NCBI RefSeq assembly: GCF_000189255.1
Contig: NZ_AEVS01000077.1
Location: 124,001 to 188,000, forward strand
DNA from: Vibrio brasiliensis LMG 20546
GTDB taxonomy: Bacteria > Pseudomonadota > Gammaproteobacteria > Enterobacterales > Vibrionaceae
Direction: 5' to 3'
Length of the DNA: 64,000 bases
The position numbers were made by a program, and so were the translations under genes. Within the stretch, counting starts at the first letter, position 1, and each line of letters opens with the position of its first letter. Below the pieces are notes generated by a model. The model was not told the DNA's origin and made no database searches. It saw only the letters and a list, made by a program, of their open reading frames with translations. Below are positions 36,489 through 48,192 of the stretch, piece by piece.

Positions 36489-36845
36489 ATGAGCCTAAAG
36501 AAAGAACTGCAAAACCTACATAACCGTCTAGATGCTTGTCATCGTAAACTGGATGCAGCGAAAGGCCGTGGCGATCAGGAAATGATTTCGAAGTTTACTG
36601 ATGAAATCGAAAAGCTGAACAAGAAAGTAAGCTCAATGAAGCACAAGCAGCAATACGACATCAACAAAGAGCGTAAGAGCTTACTGGATATGCCATTCTC
36701 TCGTGAAATCACGAAAGCAGAACAGGCAGATATGGGCAAGCTGAAGAAATCAGTGAAAGGCCTGGTTGTGGTTCACCCAATGACTAAACTGGGTAAAGAG
36801 CTACGAATCCAAGTGATGACAGGTTACGCACCGAAGAAGTTCTAA
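36489..36845 (+). CDS. yibL: YibL family ribosome-associated protein
   Basis: At 118 residues, with a heptad-rich charged N-terminal half (LQNLHNRLDACHRKLDAAKGRGD) quoted here as LHNRLDACHRKLDAAKGR, and the conserved C-terminal part VKGLVVVHPMTKLGKELRIQ, it matches YibL, a basic protein reported to associate with ribosomes. The precise function is not known. It is a single gene with its own promoter region and a strong terminator. Confidence 0.9.
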   Translation: MSLKKELQNLHNRLDACHRKLDAAKGRGDQEMISKFTDEIEKLNKKVSSMKHKQQYDINKERKSLLDMPFSREITKAEQADMGKLKKSVKGLVVVHPMTKLGKELRIQVMTGYAPKKF

Positions 36846-36864
36846 TACTTCAATGAATCCAATA

Positions 36865-36889
36865 AAAAAGCGCCTGATGGCGCTTTTTT
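36865..36889. terminator. Bidirectional terminator after yibL
   Basis: AGCGCC-TGAT-GGCGCT is extended by A and T runs on either side and lies between convergent genes. Confidence 0.9.
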
Positions 36890-36916
36890 AGTTTATGTGC
36901 GAACGCTTTTTTACCG

Positions 36917-39823
36917 TTAACGAGCGGATGTAATATCAAGTTTGTCGAGTAGAGACGGGAACCCCCAGCCATTTTCGCCTTCGACAACCTGCTCGCCAGT
37001 TAAATACTCAAACAAGGTCGGTGCTAAAGAACCGTTAGCCTCTGATTGTAGAGGTGTTGCTGCATCGCCAATCGGGGTTCCCCAAAAGCCTATGAAGGCA
37101 TCTTTCTCTAAGTAGCTTTCACCTGCATGTCGCCCGGGAACCTTAGTGTTATAGCCAATGCCTTCTCGTGGAAACAGGTTAATGGTTCCCGCCCTGTCTT
37201 CTGCGTAAAGCTGGGCCAGCTGAACGACAGAGTCCGGCTTAGGGGTATACTGAGTCAGCTCTCGCCACTGCTGCGCGTTACACCAGGTTTGACTATCGGT
37301 TGGACTCGCGCGGTCGAGACATTTATCGATCAGATTTGCGAAGCGCTGTAGGTCAATATCATTTGGTGTTGAGAGATAAGGGTTGAGGGATTTCGCCTCA
37401 AGAAGTTGAACTCTGGTGTGGTCGCCTTGAATTGCACCGTAGTAGTAGCGATCGCCTTGTTTGATGACTTGCTCGTCGTATCTTGCACCATCACGAGTTG
37501 CAACCAGTCGGATTTGGCACTGCTCTTCATTACACCCTTGTTCACGAACGACCATATAATCCAATGAATCACCCAGATAGTTAAGTGACTGAGCAATAAT
37601 GTCGACAGTCTGCCCTTGTTGTGCATGGATAGGCTGCCAGTTTGTGAGCTCTTGATAGACAGGTTGAGTAGTCCAGCCCTGACCGGAGTTAAACAGGTCA
37701 AACATAAAGTTTCCGCCCGCAGTTGAAGCAACCACAACATCGGTACCTTTATTACTCGGGTAGTTTAAAGCATTAGTAATTTTCGGCCCTTCACCTTCGT
37801 CAGAAGAGATTTTCTTAATGACTAATGGATAGCCTAATTTATCCTCTAGCGGTTCAAAGATGACCTTTTCAGGATTGAGAGTATAGTAAACTGGCGCCAG
37901 ACCATGGTCTCCAGCCATTCCCCAAAGCGTCTGGTCATAGATGCCAGCCTCTTTGTAGCTTTGTTCAACTCGGCTGATCCAGTAATCCAGTCGGTTGAGT
38001 TCGCCACTTGGCATAATGATTTCATCACTGAATGGACCGACAAAGTGCGCGAAGTGATCAGGCCAAGGGTTGTAGATTAAGGTAAAGTCAGGCATGCCCT
38101 GACTATCTAATTTGCTGTAGGCGGAGATATCTTGTTCTATCTTCCATTTACGTGTCAGCTTGGTATAGAAGTCCCACCCGGGGATCTGCTGATAAGCTTG
38201 AATGTTATCAATCAGAGACTGACGCAGCTTGGTGAGAGTAGTTTCCACTTTAGCTCGCTCATCGAGTTCCCTCAGACAGCGTTTCTCGCCAAAATCTCTT
38301 AGTGCTTCACCCGCACCCAGGTTGACCAAACCGTCATAGCTGGTGTGAGCATTCCAATCATACTGAGCGTTGCAGTTAAGGGTCTTTAAGTGAACAAGGC
38401 GATCAAACATGGTTTGCACCTTGTTGGCTTGCATTAACCGGTCGAGCTGTAAGGCATCATTGCCAAAGAAGTAGTAAGCGCGATCTTCATGGCGATCGAC
38501 AAAGTGGAAATTAGGGATGCCTGTCCCTTGTTCGCCAGACACTTTCGCCCCCGTTTTTATAATAGGTAAGTTACGGACGCTGATGGTTGGTGTAGACGAG
38601 ATCCCTACACGGGCAATAGAAGGCGTATGTTGCTTATAGAGCCGTTTAAAAAAGGGCAGATAGTAAGGATCACGATAAGTTTGCTCAGAAAGAATCTGTA
38701 AGAAGCGAACATCTTGCTGGTGCTCTGGACTTGACGTCGCAAGCGGTGAGTTGAGCTGTTGGTGATTCACGTGGCGACTGTAGGCATGCGAGATAAAGGG
38801 CTTGTTTGGGTCGACCAGTCCTTCAATCAACCCTTGCTGAAGGCCATCTACTGTAATTTGAACAGCGAAGCGTCTCTCCTGCTGAGACTGCAGAAACTCG
38901 ATTGCCTGCTTTGGCTCATCATCAAAGGCATTTTGCAGCCAGTCGTTGAGGCGTTGTTGCCTCTCATCCTGATAGACGAACTGGCGATAGGCTTTAAGTA
39001 CGTTGAGGCGCACAAAATCAATCAGAGTGACGGTCAATGCTTGAGCTTTGTTGTTTGGCACCTTCGCACGTGAAGGCTCGCCATCGGCTACGATGGCTAG
39101 CACGGCGTTTTTCATCTCACCTTCATCCATCCCATTGGCGGTTTGGAGGAGGATGTTGACAACAATAGGCTGAATCTTTGCCACCAGAGCGAGATCTTCC
39201 TTTGAGTCAGTTAGGTAGGTGTACTGATCAGGAAGATACTCCATATCCTGCCACTCACCAATCTGAATCAGGGCATCATAGACAGTAACCATGGCGGCGA
39301 TGAAATTGCCGTCGATCTTCAAGCCTTCTTGATGCGCCTGGTCTTTAGCGTGTTTTTTCTCTTCAGGCTGGTGCTGTGGATCGAGTTGAAACAGAGAATG
39401 CTCAAATCCCTTGAGGGCTTGCTGGTCATAGACAGTTGCAAGATAGGCTTTGAACTTATCGCCGCTCTCAATGCCTGTATATCGGTCATAAAACTGATAC
39501 AGGAAGTAGCCAAGTGGAATCGAGTAGGTCGGGTCTGCAAGCTGCCCCATCACTCTTGCCTTAGTATCCGCGTCTAGCGGTAAGGTCAGCAGATAAGTTT
39601 CGAGTGTCATCCCACCGATAGTGAACAGAGCCATGTCGCGTGAAAAACGAGTTGAATAGGAAAGTGAGTTGACGATTTGGTTCTTGAGAACTTGTGATGA
39701 GTTAAACAGCCCACCAACAAGTGGTGTGTTGCCCACATCGGCAAAGCTAGAAGCTGAGAGGGTTCCCGCCAGGGCAAGAGAAAGAGTTGTCGCTTTGAAC
39801 CAAGTCATTGATATTATTCTCAT
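36917..39823 (-). CDS. Large exported alkaline-phosphatase-superfamily hydrolase
   Basis: The 968-residue protein has a signal peptide (ending near SASSFADVG) and no other clear membrane segment, so it is periplasmic or secreted. The C-terminal half has the metal-site pattern of the nucleotide pyrophosphatase/phosphodiesterase branch: NPWPDHFAHFVGP, WGMAGDHGLAPVYY and PGRHAGESYLEKDAFIGFWG. A likely nucleophile region is the GTGIPNFHFVDR stretch. The N-terminal 380 residues are mainly helical and unlike the usual family members. Substrate (phosphodiester, phosphonate or sulfate ester) cannot be told. The start is ATG 39823; ATG 39808 is also possible. It stands alone, with terminators around it. 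Confidence 0.75.
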   Translation of the reverse strand: MRIISMTWFKATTLSLALAGTLSASSFADVGNTPLVGGLFNSSQVLKNQIVNSLSYSTRFSRDMALFTIGGMTLETYLLTLPLDADTKARVMGQLADPTYSIPLGYFLYQFYDRYTGIESGDKFKAYLATVYDQQALKGFEHSLFQLDPQHQPEEKKHAKDQAHQEGLKIDGNFIAAMVTVYDALIQIGEWQDMEYLPDQYTYLTDSKEDLALVAKIQPIVVNILLQTANGMDEGEMKNAVLAIVADGEPSRAKVPNNKAQALTVTLIDFVRLNVLKAYRQFVYQDERQQRLNDWLQNAFDDEPKQAIEFLQSQQERRFAVQITVDGLQQGLIEGLVDPNKPFISHAYSRHVNHQQLNSPLATSSPEHQQDVRFLQILSEQTYRDPYYLPFFKRLYKQHTPSIARVGISSTPTISVRNLPIIKTGAKVSGEQGTGIPNFHFVDRHEDRAYYFFGNDALQLDRLMQANKVQTMFDRLVHLKTLNCNAQYDWNAHTSYDGLVNLGAGEALRDFGEKRCLRELDERAKVETTLTKLRQSLIDNIQAYQQIPGWDFYTKLTRKWKIEQDISAYSKLDSQGMPDFTLIYNPWPDHFAHFVGPFSDEIIMPSGELNRLDYWISRVEQSYKEAGIYDQTLWGMAGDHGLAPVYYTLNPEKVIFEPLEDKLGYPLVIKKISSDEGEGPKITNALNYPSNKGTDVVVASTAGGNFMFDLFNSGQGWTTQPVYQELTNWQPIHAQQGQTVDIIAQSLNYLGDSLDYMVVREQGCNEEQCQIRLVATRDGARYDEQVIKQGDRYYYGAIQGDHTRVQLLEAKSLNPYLSTPNDIDLQRFANLIDKCLDRASPTDSQTWCNAQQWRELTQYTPKPDSVVQLAQLYAEDRAGTINLFPREGIGYNTKVPGRHAGESYLEKDAFIGFWGTPIGDAATPLQSEANGSLAPTLFEYLTGEQVVEGENGWGFPSLLDKLDITSAR

Positions 39824-39952
39824 TCATTCCATTAGACAGATACATTTTGGCATTAATTGTTCAGAGTGCAAGCATAGCTGCGACTGATTTGCTGACAGGC
39901 GCTACGGCGATGAGACTCTATCAATTGGTAGAGAGATGGATGCGCAAACAAA

Positions 39953-39979
39953 AACAGCCGACTTAAACAGTCGGCTGTT
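39953..39979 (-). terminator. Terminator of malT
   Basis: AACAGCCGAC / GTCGGCTGTT is a perfect 10-base-pair stem with a 7-base loop; on the minus strand it is followed by TTTGTTT. Confidence 0.85.
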
Positions 39980-39993
39980 GGTAACACTTAGGA

Positions 39994-42702
39994 CTAGTAG
40001 CCCATCAATTGCAGTAGATTTTCTGCGGTTTTGACCGCTTCTTTTCGGTTAGCAATATTAAGCTTTTGGTACAAGTTACGGATGTGCGTTTTGATCGTTG
40101 TTCCTGCAACATCCAGCTCTTGCGCAATCTGTTCGTTGCTGAAGCCTGAGTAGATTAAACCAAGCACTTGCCACTCACGTTGAGTTAGTGGACTGGTGCG
40201 AACCAACTCTGGAATATTCGGGTGGTTGACCAGCTTCTCAACAAACTCTTCATCGAAATGAACTGAGCTACTGCGTTGAGTGGTTGAGATATCTTTGAGT
40301 AGCTGTTGTGCGCGGTGACGTTCCAGATCGCCAAGCTCATTTTTGTGGTTCAGCTTCTCTAAGATATGACCGACTTTAGCGCCATCGACCAGGAAGTTAC
40401 CTAACATTCCGGTCTGATTGGTTAGCGCCAGAGCCTGCTTCAACTTATCGCGGGCACTCTCTTCGTCATCTTGTGAAATAGCCAGAACCGAAGCCACGAT
40501 CAGGTTGCGATTGGTATCAGTAAGGAGCTCGTTTTCCTCGGCCTGCTGCTGAAGGAAGTCTAACGTCTCACTCGCCTGTTGATACTGACCGAGAATGATT
40601 TGCGCGCGCGCAATATTACGCCACTGAAGTTGAGTAAAGTGGTTACATGCATGTTCAGGCTTAACCGTTGTTTCCAACCACTGTTTGATTGACTCGTGAT
40701 CGCCGCGAGCCTGCCAGAATAGGATCAGAGAGAGCGAGGCGTTGGCAGTCCAGTCAACGTGATAGGTAGATTGTTTGAGTAAGTGAACAATCTGCTCGAT
40801 AAACTTACCTGCCTTATCCAGCTCGCCTCGGCCAATCGCGATACGTGCCAGCATTGAGTAGCTATGTAAGTGCTTACTCGGGCTGTGGTTACCAAGGATA
40901 TCCAGACCTTTATAGGCACACTCTTCAGCTTCATCAAGACGGTTCCAGCACCAAAGGATTTGAGCGCGAACACGAAGTAAGAATTCGTGCAGCGGAACCT
41001 GTTGCAGTTGCTGCTCTTCAATCAGTTTGAAGGCGTTATCCTGAACTTCATACGCTGCCTGTACATAACCCTGAGCAATAAGAATCTCACTCTGCTGAAG
41101 CATTGCCCAAAGCGCTTGATGGTAGACCTGATACTGGCGCGCGAGTTTCTCAGTCTGCTGCATCATCGGCAGGGCACGACTTAGATGACCGAGAACGTGG
41201 TTTACTTCACCCACAACCGAAGTCGCAACAATGCGGCTACGATAGACCGTGCTATCCAGTTGGCTTAGCGCCAGTTCTGCAAGCTCCAGCGCTTGCTCTG
41301 GTTCGTTGCGGTTAATGGCTACCTGAGCGCGAAGGGCATTGAATTCACCCTGCTCTTTGGTGCTCAGAACAACATTCAGCTTGCTCATCTCCTGGTCTGC
41401 TTTTGACAGCAGGTCACCTACATCGTTGTAGCGGTGTTGACTCTGAGCCAGCCAGGCTTGAAGCATACATAGCTTAGGCTCGCTGTAGAGCTGTTCTACG
41501 GTGAGTGAGTTAATCGCCTTTTCCAGCGTTTGTAGCTCACCACCATTAAACATCTTCCAGCCATACTGAGTCAGGATATCAGCGGTCAATTGACTGTCTT
41601 TTGCTTCCTGAGCATGACGCAGAGCCTGATGTGGCGAAGAGAGTTTTAACCACGCCTTGGCTGCCGCATGGTGCAGTTGTTTCTCTTGCTGAGGAATCCT
41701 CGCACTGCGTTCGTGAGCAAGGAACTCGGCAAACAGGTTGTGGAAGCGGTACCAGTTTTGCTCTCCCTCAAGAGGGTGAATAAACAGGCCGAATCGGTTG
41801 AGGGATTCGATCATACTCAACGCGTCTTCTCGCTGAGTCAGTTCAGACACTAGCTGATCATTAAAATGATCAAGGACGGAACACTGCAGCAAGAACTGGC
41901 GGGTCTCAGTATCTAACAGGTCGAACACTTCTTCGATCAGGTAATCCCAAAGATGAGCGTGATTGAACTGCGAGAAAGATTCCGCGGATTGAGCGAGAGT
42001 TTTGTGTTGATGCTGAGCTTGCAGAGCGATCAACTGAAGTGCTGAAGGCCAGCCCTCAACATAGTTACGCAGGTTAGTCGCGGTGGTGTCATCAATACCA
42101 TCGGCGATGCGCTGATTGAAGAATCGCGTTGTTTCTTCTGTATCAAATGCCAGCATCTCGTCGCCAATTTCGATCATCAGGTCACGAACGCGCAGGTTAG
42201 CAGTGCCCAAAGGTGGCGCAGCACGACTGGTCACAACCAGTGTCAGGTTGTCTGGCATATGCTTGAGGAAAAAGCGCATAGCTTCGTGAATTTCGTCATC
42301 AGAAATCAGGTGATAGTCGTCCAGTACCAGATAGCATTCCTGATGGAAATTGGACATTTCAGTGAAAACTTCGCCGAACAGGGAGTGAAGTGAGGAGAAT
42401 TGACGCTTTTCGGCAAGCTTTTGTGAATTAGGACAGCTGCCGTCGGTTGCTTTATTGAGAGCCTGAAGCAGGTAGTTCATAAAACGAAACGAGTCGTTGT
42501 CACTCTCATCGATACTGTACCAACCGACATGAGATTTGTCGGAGAGCCACTGAGCTGCCATGGTGGTTTTACCATAGCCAGCTGGAGAGCGTAGTAGTAC
42601 CAGTTTATAGAATGGCGCCTGCTGAAGCAGATCTAATACCCTTGGTCGTACGATAGCGTTATGCAAGCGACCCGGACGCGTTAATTTCGAAGGAATCCAC
42701 AT
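39994..42702 (-). CDS. malT: Maltose regulon activator MalT
   Basis: From ATG 42702 ([13 protein letters not shown], the standard MalT opening) the protein has 902 residues; upstream in-frame codons are not expected to be used. Walker A is SPAGYGKTT at residues 39-47, in a STAND-type ATPase domain. Helical tetratricopeptide-like repeats fill the centre. The C-terminal LuxR-type helix-turn-helix (about 835-890) reads [20 protein letters not shown] and [14 protein letters not shown]. MalT is activated by maltotriose plus ATP and turns on maltodextrin genes. It is divergent from malP across a 569-base region with MalT-box-like sites. Confidence 0.96.
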   Translation of the reverse strand: MWIPSKLTRPGRLHNAIVRPRVLDLLQQAPFYKLVLLRSPAGYGKTTMAAQWLSDKSHVGWYSIDESDNDSFRFMNYLLQALNKATDGSCPNSQKLAEKRQFSSLHSLFGEVFTEMSNFHQECYLVLDDYHLISDDEIHEAMRFFLKHMPDNLTLVVTSRAAPPLGTANLRVRDLMIEIGDEMLAFDTEETTRFFNQRIADGIDDTTATNLRNYVEGWPSALQLIALQAQHQHKTLAQSAESFSQFNHAHLWDYLIEEVFDLLDTETRQFLLQCSVLDHFNDQLVSELTQREDALSMIESLNRFGLFIHPLEGEQNWYRFHNLFAEFLAHERSARIPQQEKQLHHAAAKAWLKLSSPHQALRHAQEAKDSQLTADILTQYGWKMFNGGELQTLEKAINSLTVEQLYSEPKLCMLQAWLAQSQHRYNDVGDLLSKADQEMSKLNVVLSTKEQGEFNALRAQVAINRNEPEQALELAELALSQLDSTVYRSRIVATSVVGEVNHVLGHLSRALPMMQQTEKLARQYQVYHQALWAMLQQSEILIAQGYVQAAYEVQDNAFKLIEEQQLQQVPLHEFLLRVRAQILWCWNRLDEAEECAYKGLDILGNHSPSKHLHSYSMLARIAIGRGELDKAGKFIEQIVHLLKQSTYHVDWTANASLSLILFWQARGDHESIKQWLETTVKPEHACNHFTQLQWRNIARAQIILGQYQQASETLDFLQQQAEENELLTDTNRNLIVASVLAISQDDEESARDKLKQALALTNQTGMLGNFLVDGAKVGHILEKLNHKNELGDLERHRAQQLLKDISTTQRSSSVHFDEEFVEKLVNHPNIPELVRTSPLTQREWQVLGLIYSGFSNEQIAQELDVAGTTIKTHIRNLYQKLNIANRKEAVKTAENLLQLMGY

Positions 42703-43079
42703 CTTCTTAATCCCTATATTCCTACCACCTAGCGGTGGAGCAGCGTAATTACCCGTAGGCATGACACTAAATTGTGCAAATATTAATCAATAAAGCTTAT
42801 TGGCAAGGATGTTACTTGAGAACAATCACTACCGTTATTGATCAACCACCGGTTTTTCGCTCAATTCACACTTTGCCAGCAGCTACGCCCCTATTTTGTG
42901 ATTTATGTCTCTTAATGGATCTGGGTTAGATGCGATTCAAACACACGTTTGCACCAAAAAACGTGAAAATTGCAGTATTGGTTAAAACTTAATGTGATCG
43001 AGTATGCATATTCATCAATTGCGTATTTTTATAAACACGTATCTTTAATAAACCAGATATAGGCTAAATTGGTTGACGG

Positions 43080-43095
43080 TGTGATCTCAATCACC
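43080..43095. promoter_or_regulatory. CRP-like binding site upstream of malP
   Basis: TGTGA-TCTCAA-TCACC matches the CRP consensus TGTGA-N6-TCACA at 9 of 10 positions. It fits catabolite control of malP and perhaps of malT. Confidence 0.65.
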
Positions 43096-43121
43096 CGAGC
43101 TGTGATGTTAGGAAAACTTAA

Positions 43122-43137
43122 TGAGACCTGGATCACT
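43122..43137. promoter_or_regulatory. Second, weaker CRP-like site
   Basis: TGAGA-CCTGGA-TCACT matches 8 of 10 consensus positions, 42 bases (four helical turns) from the first. Confidence 0.4.
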
Positions 43138-43171
43138 GAGCTACTGGTTGTACGCCCTCTACGCCCTTTGT

Positions 43172-43201
43172 CCTCCTCCTAAAATGGCTAGGAGTAGGAG
43201 G
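43172..43201. promoter_or_regulatory. Inverted pair of MalT-box-like sites at malP
   Basis: TAGGAGGAGG on the minus strand (43172-43181) and GAGTAGGAGG on the plus strand (43192-43201) each match GGGGAKGAGG at 8 of 10 positions. They lie 70-100 bases before the malP start. Confidence 0.5.
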
Positions 43202-43271
43202 ATGTTTTGCCAGACATGTCGATGCACGATATGGCACAGATGGATTGAAACCAATAAGTGAGATTTCTCTA

Positions 43272-45725
<2,454 letters not shown>

Positions 45726-45737
45726 TTGAACCATAAA

Positions 45738-45760
45738 AGCCAAGGCCTAGCGCCTTGGCT
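45738..45760 (+). terminator. Hairpin between malP and malQ
   Basis: AGCCAAGGC / GCCTTGGCT is a perfect 9-base-pair stem with a 5-base loop. The following CTACTCTTTAT is a poor T-tail, so partial termination or message protection is likely. Confidence 0.6.
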
Positions 45761-45826
45761 CTACTCTTTATAACGATTTAATAAACCCTACATTTTGAAG
45801 GTATAAGCAGTCCTTCGGAGAGAGCG

Positions 45827-48007
45827 ATGAAACAAGATAACGCATTAAAACAAGTCGCTGAAATGGCGAGAATTGCCGACAGCTACGTTAGCGCGTGGGG
45901 AGATGAAGCAAAAGTTGCAGACGAGACAATTCGTCGCTTACTCGCGTCTTTAGGCTATGACACAACCAATGATGAAACTCTTCTAAAATCAGCAGAGAAA
46001 AAACACAAGCAAGATGTACTGGATCCCGTCCTGGTTGTTCGTGACGGAGAGCCAATTGAAGTTGCGCTTAACCTGGGTGCAAGTGCTCGTGAAAGCGAGT
46101 TCAGCTGGCGTCTGGATACAGAGCAAGGAGAGGTACTTGAAGGCTATCTTCAGTCGCAAATCGTTCGCGATGAGCGCAAAGAGGGTGGCCCTTTAGTGTT
46201 TGCATTACCAAGTGATATTGCTTGGGGCTATCACAAACTGACGATTTCTCGTAAGCGCCGTAAAGCACCGTATGAGATGACGTTAATCGTGACGCCAAAA
46301 GCGTGTTACAAGCAAGATGCTATCGTCAATGGCAAGAAAATGTGGGGACCGAGTGTTCAGCTTTACACCCTGCGTACTCAGCACAACTGGGGTATCGGTG
46401 ACTTCGGTGATCTGAAGCAACTGGTGGCAGACATTTCATCACGCGGTGGTGACTTTGTCGGTCTTAACCCGATTCATTCACTGTTCCCGGCTAACCCTGA
46501 AGGTGCGAGCCCGTACAGCCCGTCTTCACGTCGCTGGCTGAACATCATGTACATTGATGTAAGTTCGGTTCCTGAGTTCTCACTTAGCATCGAAGCTCAG
46601 CAAAAAGTGGGCAGTGCTGAATTCCAGCAACGTCTGCAAAAAGCGCGTGAATCACATTGGGTTAACTACAGTGAAGTTTCTAACCTGAAAATGAGCGTAT
46701 TACCTACGCTGTTTGCTGAGTTCAAAAAACGTCATCTGGATAAAAACAGTGAACGTGCACAAGCATTCCTCGACTTTGTTGAAGAGGGCGGTGAAAGCCT
46801 GGTTCATCAGGCAGCATTTGATGCGCTGCATGCGGAACTGCATGCTAAAGATTCAAACATTTGGGGCTGGCCTGTATTCCCTGAAGAGCTACGTAAGTTT
46901 GAAAATCGCGCAGTTCAGGATTTTATTGAGAAGAATCAGGATCAGGTGCACCTGTACATGTACCTGCAATGGGTAGCGGACATTCAAATCAAAGAAGCTC
47001 AGGCTCTGGCTGAAGAGAAAGGGATGTCAGTAGGTCTGTACCGTGACCTTGCGGTTGGTGTTGCTGACTCAGGTTCAGAAACCTGGGCTGATGAAGGCAA
47101 CCTGGTAATGGATGCGAGCATTGGTGCTCCACCAGATATTCTTGGCCCTCTGGGTCAGAACTGGGGTCTTCCTCCATTTAACCCGCAAGTGCTGCAGGCG
47201 ACAGGCTACGATGCATACATCAAGTTACTGCGCGCTAACATGAAGCATTGTGGTGCACTGCGTATTGACCATGTATTAGGTTTGCTACGTTTGTGGTGGA
47301 TCCCTAAAGGTGAATCTGCGACTCAGGGTGCTTACATCTACTACCCGGTAGAAGATATGTTGGCAATTCTTGCTCTGGAATCACACCGTCACCAATGTAG
47401 TGTTATTGGTGAAGACTTGGGTACGGTACCAGATGAGATCGTTGAGATTCTTCGTGATGCAGGTGTTCACTCATACAAGGTATTCTTCTTCGAAACGTCA
47501 GAAGAAGATGGCGGCTTTATTTCTCCGGCACATTACGCAGAGCAGTCAATGTCTGCACTATGTACGCACGATATGCCGACCCTACGTGGTTTCTGGCATT
47601 GTGATGACCTGAAAATGGGTCAAGAGCTTGGTCTGTACCCTGATGCTAAGCAACTAGAGGGGCTGTTCGCAAGCCGTCTGGAATGTAAACAAGGCATCCT
47701 TGATTCAGTTGCATGGCACGGTTACCTGCCTGAAGGTGTTGGTCGTGATGCTCAGTATGTTCCGATGGACTCATACTTAGCTGAAGCTCTGCAACTTCAC
47801 GTTGCTGCTGGCTCTTCAACATTACTGAGTGTTCAGTTGGAAGACTGGCTGGAAATGGACAAACCGGTAAACATTCCGGGCACTGTGGATGAGTACCCTA
47901 ACTGGCGTCGTAAACTGTCGATGAACCTTGATGAAGTCTTTGCTCAGGAAGGGGTGAATCGTATTGCTCACAAGCTAAGCGAAGTTCGCGCGAAAGTGAG
48001 TAAATAA
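45827..48007 (+). CDS. malQ: 4-alpha-glucanotransferase (amylomaltase)
   Basis: The 726-residue GH77 enzyme transfers maltosyl and longer glucan units between maltodextrins in the cytosol. It shows the nucleophile motif LRIDHVLGLLRLWWIP, the acid/base motif VIGEDLGTVP and CTHDMPTLRGFW. The N-terminal 130 residues form the extension typical of E. coli-type MalQ. GGAGAGAGCG precedes its ATG. It lies 101 bases after malP and works with it to break down maltodextrins. Confidence 0.96.
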   Translation: MKQDNALKQVAEMARIADSYVSAWGDEAKVADETIRRLLASLGYDTTNDETLLKSAEKKHKQDVLDPVLVVRDGEPIEVALNLGASARESEFSWRLDTEQGEVLEGYLQSQIVRDERKEGGPLVFALPSDIAWGYHKLTISRKRRKAPYEMTLIVTPKACYKQDAIVNGKKMWGPSVQLYTLRTQHNWGIGDFGDLKQLVADISSRGGDFVGLNPIHSLFPANPEGASPYSPSSRRWLNIMYIDVSSVPEFSLSIEAQQKVGSAEFQQRLQKARESHWVNYSEVSNLKMSVLPTLFAEFKKRHLDKNSERAQAFLDFVEEGGESLVHQAAFDALHAELHAKDSNIWGWPVFPEELRKFENRAVQDFIEKNQDQVHLYMYLQWVADIQIKEAQALAEEKGMSVGLYRDLAVGVADSGSETWADEGNLVMDASIGAPPDILGPLGQNWGLPPFNPQVLQATGYDAYIKLLRANMKHCGALRIDHVLGLLRLWWIPKGESATQGAYIYYPVEDMLAILALESHRHQCSVIGEDLGTVPDEIVEILRDAGVHSYKVFFFETSEEDGGFISPAHYAEQSMSALCTHDMPTLRGFWHCDDLKMGQELGLYPDAKQLEGLFASRLECKQGILDSVAWHGYLPEGVGRDAQYVPMDSYLAEALQLHVAAGSSTLLSVQLEDWLEMDKPVNIPGTVDEYPNWRRKLSMNLDEVFAQEGVNRIAHKLSEVRAKVSK

Positions 48008-48095
48008 GGCGGAGTTACAAGGTATACATGGAAAATTTCTCGGTCAGGTCACTCTATGTAAATCTTGAATTCGTTACACTGTTATAACGCTAATT

Positions 48096-48120
48096 AAGCC
48101 CGCTACCTAGCGGGCTTTTT
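48096..48120 (+). terminator. Rho-independent terminator after malQ
   Basis: AAGCCCGCT / AGCGGGCTT is a perfect 9-base-pair stem with a 4-base loop, followed by TTTT. It separates glgB from the malPQ message, at least in part. Confidence 0.85.
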
Positions 48121-48192
48121 GGGTCATAGAACCCCTTTATATTTCAGCCAAACTCATTCGAATTAAGAAAGTTAGGTTAGGGAGAGAATAAC

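Larger units (their letters stand above)
42703..43271. other. Control region between malT and malP
   Basis: These 569 bases contain no credible gene. The malP side holds one good and one weaker CRP-like site and an inverted pair of MalT-box-like sites. The malT side is AT-rich with TTTTGTGATTT near 42895, possibly half of another CRP site. Confidence 0.7.

Noticed and set aside
37330-37740. A 136-residue open frame on the minus strand within the large phosphatase-superfamily gene
   Set aside because: It is an alternate frame of the same strand inside a gene with clear family motifs, and has low-complexity Leu/Ser composition.
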